Assembly: GCA_032433765.1 (NCBI GenBank)
Contig: JAVIAB010000160.1
Location: forward strand, 37,719,723-37,783,722
Reading direction: 5' to 3'
From: Megaustenia siamemsis
Lineage: Eukaryota > Mollusca > Gastropoda > Stylommatophora > Ariophantidae
Length of the DNA: 64,000 nt
The notes beneath the pieces are model-generated. The model did no database searches and was not told where the DNA came from. It worked only from the letters and a program-made list of their open reading frames with translations. Every line of letters begins with the position of its first letter. The stretch's first letter is position 1. This document shows positions 53,478 through 63,645 of the stretch, piece after piece. A program made the position numbers and the translations under genes.

Positions 53478-54902
53478 TAGTAATAATAAATATAATAGCA
53501 TGTATAGAGCAATAATAACAAAAATGTTGAACAATATCTACAACAATGGATATATACGAGACGACATGCTCAAATCAATATTCATAGCCCTACAAAAGAA
53601 ATCTGATGTGATGATCATCGCACAATAAGCCTTATGAGTCACATGACTAAGATAAAGATATTACTAAGAATCATCATGTGAAGGGTGCAAAACAAAATCA
53701 GTCCAGAAATTAGTGCTGAACAGTGTGGTTTTGTTGGAGGTAAAGGTACGAACAATGCCATATACATCATAAGATCTTTAGTAGAAAGAGCCATAAAGAT
53801 GAAAGCAGATCCATACCTATGTTTCATAGATTATACAAAAGCATTTGACAAAGTAAAGCACCATAGAAAAAATAAAAATTTTAGAAATCATAAACGTAGA
53901 CAGCAAAAATATAAGAATAATAAAGAACATGTACTGGCAACAAACAGCGGCCATAAGAACTGGAAACCAATTGGGAATGTTTCAACAAATAAAACAGGGT
54001 GTTAGATAAGGTTGTGTGCTGTCACCAGATTTGTTTAATATTTATAGTGAGATTATTTTAAGATCCATACAGGGCATGCCTGGAATAACAAGTGGAGGTC
54101 ATAATATAAATAATCTAAGGTATGCTGATGATACAGTATTAATTGCTAAGAGTGAAAATGAGTTACAAGAAATGTTAGACTTTATAGTGAAAGAAAGCAA
54201 AAATAAAGGACTCATTCTTAATAGCAAAAAGACATAAGTAATAGTAACAACAAAGAAAAAGATATCACCTCAGTGCAAAATAAAGACAAGTGGAACAATA
54301 TTAAAACAGGTAACTGAATTTAAATATTTTGAAACTTTTTTAACCTCAGACGGACGATGTACAACAGAGGTGAGATGCAGAATGGCTCAGGCAAAAGCAG
54401 CTTTCCAAAAAAAGAGGAAGACATTGTGGAATCCATTTTTGACAATAAAAACAAGAAAAAGAGTTCTTAGATGTTATGTAGAACCAGTTTTAACATATGG
54501 ATGTGAATCATGAACAATAGGACAACCGGCAAGAAAACCAGTGGAGGCTGTAGGAATGTGGTTTTACAGAAGAATGTTGAGAGTACCATGGACAGCTAAG
54601 AAGAGTAATGAAAATGTTCTGAAAGAGGAAAAAGCAAAAAGAGAGCTATTTCCAATATTATGTAGAAACAATCATCGTTTTTTTTTTTTTGGCCTTGTAA
54701 TGAGAAGGGAACATCAGGAATATATTGTGACAACTGCGAAAATTGAGGGACAAAGAGACAGAGGGGAGAAAAGAAGCCAGACAGCTTAAGAGAATGGCTT
54801 GGCAGAATGTCAACAAAAGAAATGAAAAATAACCGTCGAGATCGAAAGTTTTGGAGAAACATGATTACCTACGCTAGGCTGGCATGGTACTTGATCATGA
54901 TG
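53478..54902 (+). mobile_element. LINE family C (RTE/BovB-like), RT to 3' end, inserted in a minisatellite
   Basis: Frames broken by several stops. RT motifs: EISAEQCGFVGGKGTNNAI, motif A CFIDYTKAFDKVKH, motif B GVR-stop-GCVLSPDLFNIY, motif C NINNLRYADDTVLIAKSE (intact YADD), then LNSKKT. The C-terminus has LTYGCES, FYRRMLRVPWTAKKSNENVL and EGQRDRG. The INNLRYADDT and WT-KKSN-x-x-L-KE pattern is close to BovB. The tail is gatcatgatgatg. Minisatellite units on both sides are continuous with each other. Confidence 0.92.
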
Positions 54903-55015
54903 ATGTGTAGCAGTTAAACTGGTCTTATGATATTATTTTTTATGTATGTAGCAGTTAAACTGGTCTTCTCTTATTATATTTTATGTGTGTAGCAGTTCTG
55001 CTTTTCTTACATCAT
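54903..55015. repeat. About 53-bp minisatellite, right part
   Basis: tgtagcagttaaactggtct appears twice and a final partial unit ends at tgtgtagcagttctgc. It continues the array of 53195-53476. Confidence 0.88.
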
Positions 55016-55019
55016 TTTG

Positions 55020-55930
55020 CATGTAATAATAATGTGGCCTTTGGAGTCTTCACAGACGGTTGGTAGCAAGCAATCTAGATTAGTCAGTGGTTTGGTAAAA
55101 AATATTAGTGTCTTATGCTGGTTGCTGCTTTCCAGAACACCTTCTCTCGTGGCTGAATCTGCAAATGGATCTGTCTATCCAATATTTGCAGATTAATCTG
55201 CAAATATTGGATAGACAGATCCATTTGCAGAATGAACAGAATGTATTTGTAGTGTCTGACCTCGTCTCCTTTCTCCTGCGTCTTTTGTCTTCTTGTCTTT
55301 GATATCAACACTTCCTCAAAAGTTACTGTGCCATTTTTCCCCCTCCATGTGCTACGATCTGCAGCCAGATTTACCAAGTTTCTTTCACTGATAGAAAATT
55401 AATTCAAGGAAGCCATGAAAACATCCTTATATCTCAGCACTGGTCTGCCCTTGGTCTCTTTTCCGTCCTTTAATTTGCCATACAATATTTGTGTGGGAAT
55501 ATGAATGTTTGGCAATCTTCTTACATGACCCAGCCACCTTAGTCTACGACTCCTAAGTGTTGCCATGATAGATGGGAGTTTGGCTCGTTGTTAGACATTA
55601 GAGTTGGTTACTTTGTCCTGCCATTTGATTAATTTTTCGATGGCAACGCACATGAAAGGTGTTTATCCTTTTTTTCCTGCCCCACGTAGGTGGTCCAAGT
55701 TTCTGATCCATATTAAGTGTACGAAGCATACAACTTTGGTAAATTTTAACCTTAATCCTGAGTGTTAATTTGGTGTTGGTCCATGCTCTGTCTCTAAGTT
55801 TACCAAATGTGGAAGCTGCCTTTCTACTTCGGGAATTTATTTCTTTTGCAAGGAAAATGGTAGTTATGAATTTTGTATATACAACAGCCATTAAGATTGA
55901 CTATGTGAATTTGACTTGCTTACGTCACCA
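55020..55930 (-). mobile_element. LINE family G, longest copy
   Basis: On the minus strand: INSRSRKAASTFGKLRDRAW, TKLTLRIKVKIYQSCML, then INTFHVRCHRKINQMAGQ, and near the end NLAADRSTWRGKNG and KTRRQKTQEKGDE. This is the finger-to-C-terminus part of a LINE group whose members read S-x-L-Y-G-S-E-x-W and H-L-R-C-L-R-R-I. A 30-bp inverted repeat (caaatggatctgtctatcca / its complement) at 55163-55225 has replaced part of the zinc-finger end. Confidence 0.8.
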
Positions 55931-55954
55931 ATATAATGTCCCACTGATCATTGC

Positions 55955-56015
55955 AAGATATGGTCACAGACGCCATATTCCCCTTACACTTTAAGGTTTG
56001 TATAGAAACCTTACT
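55955..56015 (+). mobile_element. SINE-1-related tail fragment
   Basis: atatggtcacagacgccata, ttccccttacactttaaggt and a T run resemble the last 60 bp of SINE-1. Confidence 0.55.
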
Positions 56016-56249
56016 TATTTCTTTTTTTTTTTTTTTTTTTTTTTTCTTTTTTTTTAAATCTATGACATGGGTCATGGTTGGGCACTCATCTCGCAACTAG
56101 AAGATACTTGATTTGAACATTTAGAGTGATCACATTTTCTTTTTTTGTGACCTTATATCTCCAAGTATAGTTGGTAATCAAGATCAAGTACCTAATTCTG
56201 TAAGAGATGAACATTAAATTGAGGCTCAGTGTTCGTGTTGAGAAATTGA

Positions 56250-56405
56250 AAATGTGAAAGGGTAAGTTGTATGGTTCACTTGAAACAAAATACTACAGAA
56301 AAATATGAAAGGGTAAGTTGTATGGTTCACTTGAAACAAAATACTGCAGAAAAATATGAAAGGGTAAGCTGTATGGTTCACTTGAAACAAAATACTGCAG
56401 AAAAT
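56250..56405. repeat. 49-bp tandem repeat, three copies
   Basis: The unit is atgaaagggtaagttgtatg, gttcacttgaaacaaaatac, tgcagaaaa. The last two copies are nearly identical. Confidence 0.94.
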
Positions 56406-56672
56406 TAAGAGGATACCATGAATAATTAAAAAGAGAAATGAAAACAAAGAAAGACCTAATCACCTTACATAGGAAATTAAATGCGAAGGCCACATCAAAA
56501 GGCACAGTGGGGTGGAAAGAACAATAATGGAAGGCATGGCTCCAGGACGACAAAACAGAAGCAGACCAAGAAGAAGATAATTTTAAGACATCAAAGAGAC
56601 AAACATGACAACAAAAGTAGCGAAATATCTGGTTAGAGGGAGGGATTCTTTTAGACGGGCTTTGATTTAAGC
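56406..56672 (+). mobile_element. LINE family J, 3' end
   Basis: It encodes, in broken frames, KREMKTKKDL, AKATSKGTVGWKE-type sequence, GMAPGRQNRSRPRRR and SFRRALI. It matches 47905-48260 (minus). Its 3' end gcaacagcaaaggacatgaa is the unit of the minisatellite that follows. Confidence 0.75.
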
Positions 56673-57292
56673 AACAGCAAAGGACATGAAGCAACAGTAA
56701 AGGACATGAAGCAACAGTAAAGGACATGAAGCAACAGCAAAGGACACGAAGCAACAGCAAAGGACACGAAGCAACAGCAAAGGACATGAAGCAACAGCAA
56801 AGGACATGAAGCAACAGCAAAGGACACGAAGCAACAGCAAAGGACACGAAGCAACAGCAAAGGACACGAAGCAACAGCAAAGGACACGAAGCAACAGCAA
56901 AGGACACGAAGCAACAGCAAAGGACACGAAGCAACAGCAAAGGACATGAAGCAACAGCAAAGGACATGAAGCAACAGCAAAGGACACGAAGCAACAGTAA
57001 AGGACATGAAGCAACAGCAAAGGACACGAAGCAACAGCAAAGGACACGAAGCAACAGCAAAGGACATGAAGCAACAGCAAAGGACACGAAGCAACAGCAA
57101 AGGACACGAATCAACAGCAAAGGACATGAAGCAACAGCAAAGGACACGAAGCAACAGCAAAGGACACGAAGCAACAGCAAAGGACACGAAGCAACAGCAA
57201 AGGACACGAAGCAACAGCAAAGGACATGAAGCAACAGCAAAGGACATGAAGCAACAGCAAAGGACACGAAGCAACAGCAAAGGACATGTAAG
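56671..57292. repeat. 20-bp minisatellite, 31 copies, grown from a LINE end
   Basis: The unit gcaacagcaaaggacaygaa repeats without length changes; copies differ almost only at one C/T site and rarely at agcaa/agtaa. Period 20 cycles through all frames, which keeps both strands open: 343 codons on minus, 97 on plus. The C/T states follow no simple period. Confidence 0.97.
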
Positions 57293-57600
57293 TCAATGAT
57301 GAAGTTGTTTCTTGCCATGATCAATTTTTTTTTAAATTTAACATTAACATTCCTGGCATTTTTAACAAGTTAGTCTTGGTTCTGATATTTACCTGGGGAC
57401 TTTCTTCTGTGTTATTGCTCATTGCACAGAGATCTTGCTATGTTATAAGATTATGAGGAAAGAGATCAGAAACTCTAATGAACATTGACCGAAGATAGTG
57501 ATGACGATGATCCTAAGACAGGTGGTCGTCAAACCGTGCTCCGCGGAGCCCAGGTTGTTGCTCCGCAAGCGTCTGCTAGGGACTCCGCGGACATCATTCA

Positions 57601-57790
57601 TCATCATCAAGTACCGGGCCTGCTGGCGTAGGTGATCATGTCTCTTCACAATTTTCGATCTCGACAGTTATTTATCATTTCTGTTGTTGACCTTCTGCCA
57701 AACCATTCTCTTAAGCTGTCTGGTATTCTTCTCTTTGCTTTCCTCTATCTCATCGTCCCTCAATTTTCCCAGTTGTGACAATATATTCTA
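57601..57790 (-). mobile_element. LINE family C short 3' copy inside the hAT end
   Basis: Complement of the family C terminus (catcatcaagtaccgggcct to gtgacaatatattctagt). cggacatcatt occurs at 57588-57598 and 57783-57793, fitting an 11-bp target duplication. Confidence 0.82.
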
Positions 57791-57793
57791 GTC

Positions 57794-58180
57794 CGGACAT
57801 CATTACCATTATCATAAAGTGCCTTGCATCGGTGATATTTCTCCACAAACCTCTACCCATAGTGCAACTCATGAACTTCGCCGCTGTTGTACCATACTCA
57901 ACTGCCTAATATTATTTCACAATGTCGCCCGAGACCTCTCTTATCTTCATTCCACTGACAGTTTGCCAAAAAAAAACACGTTTCATTCGGTCTAAGGTCG
58001 TGTATCTGTGGTCGCAAAGTGGTTGATTTCCTGTTGCTCTCAAGTCGATGCCGCAGACATCAATCAAAGATAAATGGCGCCGGACAGCTTGGCTTAAGAC
58101 TTTTTCTCGCCAAACGCTTTGGTAGAGGGGTATTAGAGTCGCACCAGTGAAAAATATTAGTTTCCCAGTAAATTGAAACG
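57794..58180 (-). mobile_element. Unassigned LINE 3' fragment
   Basis: On the minus strand the end reads LWRNITDARHF-like sequence after tgggtagaggtttgtggaga and stops at a tgataatgg tail. It resembles RTE-type C-termini but not closely families A-C. The stretch 57912-58184 is open on minus (WQTVSGMKIREVSGDIV) with no clear motif. Confidence 0.5.
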
Positions 58181-58252
58181 ACATTTGTAATCAATCCATG
58201 GCAGCTTTGGTGAACCGGCCACGCGAATACTTTTCTCAGAAGTTAAAATAAA

Positions 58253-58480
58253 TATAGCTCAGTGGTTAGTGAACTGGACTATAAAGGACAAGAGGTAGGG
58301 TTCGATCCTAACCGACGGCTTCCGGGTTCACCCAGCCCTAAATGGGTACCAGATTTTTTTCTGGGAAAGTAAAGCGACCACATTACCCCAAAAATCATGT
58401 GCTGAAGGTCTGTAAAATGTATGGTCACTAACACCATATTCCCTATACGCCACTTGGCGTGACGAGGGCTCTTTACTACT
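58253..58480 (+). mobile_element. SINE-1 copy
   Basis: atagctcagtggttagtgaa (A box), gttcgatcctaac (B box), body, and cgccacttggcgtgacgagg. The first bases of the head and the cggcacgggcgtaata segment are missing. It lies between the hAT 5' end and the transposase relic. Confidence 0.9.
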
Positions 58481-58651
58481 TTAACAGAAATGAATCAGGT
58501 AAAAGAAATTTTCACAAAAACAAGCAACGATTCCTTAAGGGCTCTTCTTTCATCTTACAAAGTTGCATATCCTGTAGCAAAGAACAGGAATCATCACACC
58601 ATTGCAAAAGACTGTATCTTACCAACCGCAGCTGAGGTGGTATCTTTTATG

Positions 58652-59105
58652 ATAGGTGAGTCTGCTGCCAAATAACTGTTGAGTGTGTCCTTGTCTTCTT
58701 TCCTTCCTCATTTGCCTTTCAGAGTCGATGGGAGATATAATTTGCGGTCTTTTGTTATTATGTTCGCCTCTGCTGCTATGTTTCCCAGTGTTTCTAAAAT
58801 TTCGCCAATCCATCGTGACCTTGTCAGATAACATTGTTAATCGTGGAATATATGAGATGGTGTATGTTGTGACAGACGAGTCTGCTGCCAAACACTTGCT
58901 GAGTGTGCCCTTGTCAGATAACATTGTTAATCGTGGAATATATGAGATGGTGTCTGTTGTGACAGACGAGTCTGCTGCCAAACACTTGCTGAGTGTGACC
59001 TTGTCAGATAACATTGTTAATCGTGGAATATATGAGATGGTGTCTGTTGTGACAGACGAGTCTGCTGCCAAACAATTGCTGAGTGTGACCTTGTCAGATA
59101 ACACT
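58652..59105 (+). repeat. 90-bp in-frame tandem amplification inside hAT transposase
   Basis: Copies begin ttgtcagataacattgttaa at 58821, 58911 and 59001, with a diverged original at 59091. Each encodes 30 residues: LSDNIVNRGIYEMVSVVTDE then SAAKHLLSVT. The preceding half-unit (GESAAK...LLSV) at 58655 carries an insertion of a LINE E 3' tail (58691-58815). The unit stayed in frame, giving a 183-codon open frame. Confidence 0.93.
58691..58815 (-). mobile_element. LINE family E 3' tail inserted in the hAT repeat
   Basis: ttctttccttcctcatttgc, gagatataatttgcggtctt and cagtgtttctaaaatttcgc match 61213-61330. gtgtccttgtc and gtgaccttgtc on either side look like a target duplication. Confidence 0.75.
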
Positions 59106-59802
59106 ATTATTCATCGAATACATGAGATGGCTGACGATGTTAATGACGAGCTAATTCAAAAACTACCAACTAATTTTGCTCTTCAGCTGAATAAAGTCAC
59201 TAACATACACAATGATGCTGACTTCATTTGCTAACTACGGTTTATAGATGATAATAACAACACGTTTTGTGAGGAACTACTTTTTTATAGCAAAAACATC
59301 AATCTGCAAGTAAAGCAGCAAATCTATTACAAATAATTGATTCTTTTGTGAGAAGATATAATTAACTATGAGAATTGTGTAAGTGTGTGCACCAACGGAG
59401 GTCGTTCAATGTCTGGATGCTATACAGGACTGCAAGCTTTGATCTGCAAAAAGTCTCCTTTCTGTATTTGTACTCTGCATTATTCACAGGGAAGCACTGG
59501 CTGCAAACAAACATCTTTCCAGCCATTAAGTTATTCAGTCAATAATCGAAGTGTTCAGTTGAATTAAAACGCGACCACTTAGGTGCAGGTGTTTTTAACA
59601 AATGTGTTTTGATATGGGAATATTCTTCAGCGCTTTATTGTTGCAGCTCTCGCTGGCTTTCACATGCAAATGTCCTGAAAAGAGTATCAGAACTGAGAAA
59701 TCAGCTCCATTTTGTTAAAGAAAAGCATTTTAGTTCCGGAAAGTTTGTGGATGGCGACTTTGTTTTGAAGCCGGCATACCTTTGTGATATTCTTGAAAAA
59801 CT

Positions 59803-60530
59803 ATTGAGTTATTTGCGAGTCATCATTAATGCACTCCGAACATGCCCATAGGTGCTCAGATCCGCTCCTTAGCAAGTCCCGCAGTGTCCAGCGAGTGACG
59901 ACTCCAGTTCTGCGTTGGTTGATTAGTCTTCTTATACGCCCACTAAGTTTCTCGTTTCTGGTTGTGTCCATCTTAACTTCCATCTCTTTCAACCGATGGA
60001 GTGACATGGGCTCATGATTGTCGATGCCCTGTGCCCTTCCCACATCTTGGAGGGCACTGATGACGTCCGTCTGATCCATTGGTTGACCGTCTTCAACGAC
60101 AGCGCAGTTAGCCAACCTGTCCGCTCTTCCATGGGCAAAGATGACCCTACATATGTTTGACTTCTGCAATGACTCTACCCATTGTCTGCGTACAGAGCCC
60201 GTCTCCACTTTTTTTTTATCATGCCATCGAATCGAGTATGTAGGCGTAAGTGTAGTCTTGTGATTCTAACAAGATGAATGCCATAATCACTGCCATAACC
60301 TCCATCGTCATTCTACTCATATTTATAATGTATGCACCACTGTTTTCTTTGACTATTCTGCCTGCCGGACGTGCTGTAAATGCCCATGTACTCCTATGGT
60401 GTCGTATTACAGATCCGTCATTTAGATGACAGCAACTTTCTCATCGGTGTTATCCTAGATGAGACCTTTGACCTCTGTATTGACCACGACTGGGTTCTGT
60501 CCCCTACATTTCCTGCCCTAATATGACAAT
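59803..60530 (-). mobile_element. LINE with RNase H domain (copy I4), inserted in hAT relic
   Basis: On the minus strand: NDGSVIRHHRSTWAFTAR (the TDGS Thr/Asp context changed), MTMEVMAVIMAFILLES, ILDSMA with a frame break, HGRADRLANCA, VISALQDVGRAQGIDNHEPM, RIRRLINQRRTGVVTRWTL. A deletion removed the VPGH-GVRGNE part. The 3' end is at 59803 (attgagttatttgcg). It splits the transposase at YLCDILEKL. Confidence 0.88.
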
Positions 60531-60589
60531 ACACGAGAATGTCCATCTGAATGACGTAAGCACCGATATCAACTCCTCGCGAGCGTTGA

Positions 60590-60772
60590 AATTGGCAAGC
60601 CCACAGATCCCGCTTCGGACCATATATTGTTCTTTGTTTTTTTTTTTTTTTGCTTTTATTGTTTGTCTGTCATTATTTCCGAGTGCTAACACATACTTCT
60701 TTGTTCTATTATTCCCTATTATCGCATCGGAAGTTCCCTATATAATAATATTTATTTATTATTATTTGTATC
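60590..60772 (+). mobile_element. SINE-3 copy
   Basis: agatcccgcttcggaccata, ttgttctttgtttttttttt, ttatttccgagtgctaacac and gcatcggaagttccctatat match 23820-23969. The tRNA-like head is worn. Confidence 0.72.
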
Positions 60773-61202
60773 AAGCCCACAGACCTGTTTGATGACATCT
60801 TCTGCTCTGCCTACCTATGATTTGCCTCTTTTTAACCCGACGCCTCTCCTTGTGTTGAGCTCGTAGTGTAATGGATGCTTTTTATTTGCACTTATCCTCA
60901 GGTATGCTTGTGCCCTCCAGATTAATTTGGAAGAAAAATATTTTAGTTACTGCTTTCCAGATCTAGATGCGCTTTTAGTTGATAACAATTTGAGTTTAAG
61001 TAAAGAACTGACAAGTGTATTTGTAGACCATTTAACAGAACCCGTTGCTTACTTTGACAAGTATTTTTCATGAGAGGCAGATCAGTAAAACTGGATTAAA
61101 AACCCATGTAGTGCAGCACTACCCACAACTCTCACATCTAGAGAACAAGAGCAATTAAACGATATTTCATCACTCAACTTTTAAAGCAAGATTAGCTTCC
61201 AC

Positions 61203-62445
61203 GTCTGTTTTTCCTTCTTCTTTCCTTCATCGTTTGCCTTTCAGCGCTGAGTAGAGATATAATTTGCGGCCATTTGCTTTATGTTTGCTCTCTGCTGTTG
61301 TTATTTCCTACTGTTTCTAATATTCCGTCGATCCATCTTTTTCGTGGTCGGCCCTTGGGTATGGTGTTTTTACAATGTGTATTGCAGGCTCGTTGTGTTG
61401 TGTTTTGATCTTTCTGCCTTATCAGGTGGCCAAACCATTTTATCTGTTGTTTCTTTATATATTCCACGGCGTGGGTTATTCCTAGCTTTTTTCTCATATC
61501 TTTATTTCTGATCTTATCTTTCATGCTGCTTTTTATCATTTGTCTTAGACATGTCGTCTCGTGGTCATTTTTCTTATTGTTCTTGCATCTGAGGTCATGG
61601 TCTGCGAATGGTAGCACATCGTTGGAATGACGATTGTATTGCAGAGTGCCGGTTTTGCCTCTAGAGTTATCTCCTTGTTGGACAATAATAGTGACAACTG
61701 TCTCACAATTTGACAAGCTTTGTTGCATCTTGAGTCTATTTCTGCTGTTTGTGAATTGTCGTTTGTCACCAGACTTCCTAGGTATTTAAATTCCTCTATT
61801 CTTTTAGTTGTCTGCCGTCTATGGTTATGTTGATGTTCTGTTTCGCTTTTGCGATATTCATTACTTCTGTTTTGTTGATGTTGATTTTCGTGTAGTATTT
61901 TGTGCCTGTGCTGTTGAGTCTATTTGGGTGCTCTTGTAGGTCTTCTATTTTTTCGTGTATTAGTGCATGATCGTCTGCAAATAGAAGCTCCTTGATTTTC
62001 TTTGTCTCTGATGGATTGGCAGACTTGCATTTGTAGTCCATGTATGTAATGAACAATAGGGGGGATAGTAGGCACACCTGTCTTACTCGTGCTCTAACTT
62101 CGAATCTGGTCTGTGTAGCCTGCTGCTGTTCTGACTGGGCAGCTGCGGTTGTTGCTGTAGAGACATTTAACTAGGTTGGTTAGATGTTGGCTTGCTCCGT
62201 GTATTGTTAGTATCTCCCATAATTGTTCTCTGTTTACTCGGTCGAATGTTTTTTTCCTGGTCAGTGAAAGCTATGTGGAAACTTTCATTGCGTTCTGTCG
62301 TCTTTCCTGCTAGCTGTTTTAGGGTGAATAGGGCGTCAGTACACTTCATTACTGCCATAATTTTAGAGCATTGTAAAACACGAATATTCAGTAGACATGA
62401 AGGTCCAACCAGTTTCAATTTTTTTTGCGACTACTTACTTATGTG
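61203..62445 (-). mobile_element. LINE family E, RT to 3' end, many breaks
   Basis: On the minus strand: FHIAFTDQEKNIRPSKQ (worn motif A region), CLLSPLLFITYMDYK (motif B), IKELLFADDHALIHEKIED (motif C, FADD intact), INKTEVMNIAKAKQN, then in another frame VEYIKKQQIKWFGHLIRQKD and IPKGRPRKRWIDGILE. At least three frameshifts. It lies at the 3' side of the hAT relic. Confidence 0.87.
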
Positions 62446-62479
62446 AAACCGGGTTTGTTACCTCTTTTTTTGATGGCAG

Positions 62480-62620
62480 TGACCAGGGCATTCGTCTGAT
62501 TAGAGTCACAAGACTACATTCACGCCAACATACTAAGTGATTCAATGAAAATGATAAGAAAAGTGGAGGCGGGCTCAATACACAGGCAATGAGTTAAGTC
62601 ATTGCAGAAGTAAAAAATAT
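62480..62620 (+). mobile_element. LINE with RNase H domain, internal scrap (copy I5)
   Basis: gtcacaagactacattcacg, ccaacatactaagtgattca and agaaaagtggaggcgggctc match 25761-25835 of copy I2 (the SDSM aspartate region, here LSDSMKMIRKVEAGS). It continues to gtcattgcagaagtaaaaaa, where a tandem array starts. Confidence 0.82.
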
Positions 62621-63015
62621 TTGCACCCATCAAAACAAAAAGAGTCATTGCAGAAGTAAAAAATATTTGCACCATCAAAACAAAAAGAGTCATTGCAGAA
62701 ATAAAAAACATTATCAACCATCAAAACCAAAAGAGTCATTGCAGAAATAAAAAAAAAATTGTCAACCATCAAAACCAAAAGAGTCATTGCAGAAGTAAAA
62801 AATATTTGCACCATCAAAACAAAAAGAGTCATTGCAGAAATAAAAAACATTGCCAACCATCAAAACCAAAAGAGTCATTGCAGAAATAAAAAAAAAAACA
62901 TTGTCAACCATCAAAACCAAAAGAGTCATTGAAGAAGTCAAAAACATTGTCAACCATCAAAACCAAAAGAGTCATTGAAGAAGTCAAAAACATTGACAAC
63001 CATCAAAACCAAAAA
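62590..63015. repeat. About 46-bp minisatellite grown from LINE RNase H sequence
   Basis: The unit agagtcattgcagaagtaaa+aaayattg is joined to ycaaccatcaaaaccaaa; nine copies of 43-49 bp. The first part is the LINE segment that in copy I2 reads agagtcgttgcagaaatcca. Length varies with the A run (up to A10). Confidence 0.93.
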
Positions 63016-63106
63016 CAGATCACATTTGGACGCTAAGAAAGGCGGAATAGGAATGGGGATGAAGTAAGCTCATTCTTTCCATTGACTTTGTTCCGTTGAC
63101 AGTGTT

Positions 63107-63645
63107 AATATAAATAATCTAATGTATGCTGATGATACAGTATTAATCGCTAAAAGTGAACATGAGTTACAAGAAATGTTGGACATTGTAGTGAAGGAAA
63201 GCAAAAATAAAAGACTCAGCCTTAATAGCAAAAAGACAGAGGTAATGGTAAAAACAATGAAAAAGATATCACCTCAGTGCAAAATAAAGACAAGTGGAAC
63301 ACTATTAAAACAGGTAAATGAATTTAAATATTTGGGAACTTTGTTAACCTCAGACGGAAGATGTACAAAAGAGGTGAGATGTAGAATAGTTCAGGCAAAA
63401 GCAGCTTTCCAAAAAATGAGGAAAATACTATGCAATCCATTTTTGACAATAGAAACAAGAAAAAGAGTTCTTAAATGTTACGTAGAGCCAGTCTTAACAT
63501 ACGGATGCGAATCATAGACAATAGGACAACAGACAAGAAAATCACTGGAGTCTGTAGAAATGTGGTTTTACAGAAGAATGTTGAGAATACAATGGACAGC
63601 TAAGAAGAGTATGGAGAGGTTCTGAGAAAGGTCAAAGCAAAAAGA
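63107..63645 (+). mobile_element. LINE family C copy, open through motif C
   Basis: A 131-codon frame (63122-63517) starts at the motif C region MYADDTVLIAKSEHELQEML (YADD intact) and has LSLNSKKTEVMVKTM, EFKYLGTLLTSDGRCTKEV and LTYGCES before a stop. The rest (MWFYRRMLRIQWTAKKS) follows in frame. It is cut at 63645 by a family E copy. Confidence 0.9.

Larger units (their letters stand above)
57519..61200 (+). pseudogene. hAT transposon relic (ZBED5/Buster-like) with later insertions
   Basis: The probable 5' terminal repeat caggtggtcgtcaaaccgtg with a GC-rich CTCCGCGGAG stretch begins at 57519. Transposase pieces follow in order: SNDSLRALLSSYKVAYPVAK and HTIAKDCILPTAAEVV (58518-58650), the LSDN...EM block (58820-59150), ELIQKLPTNFALQLNKVT, CVSVCTNGGRSMSGCYTGL (59370-59430), RWLSHANVLKRVSELRNQL (59660-59710), then after a LINE, EEKYFSYCFPDLDALL (60930) and NPC-type plus SREQEQLNDISS (61100-61180). 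Stops and frameshifts are present. The DDE catalytic residues cannot be confirmed (the expected D in CTDG is N). The 3' terminal repeat was not found. Confidence 0.85.

Noticed and set aside
56293..57324. 343-codon minus-strand open frame made of VLCCCFVSFAVASCPLLLL-type repeats
   Set aside because: It is the 20-bp minisatellite read in frame. A 20-bp unit cycles all frames and here has no stop; the frame has no independent start or conserved end.
58683..59234. Stand-alone 183-residue gene
   Set aside because: Its apparent start lies in an inserted LINE E tail, and the rest is amplified hAT transposase.
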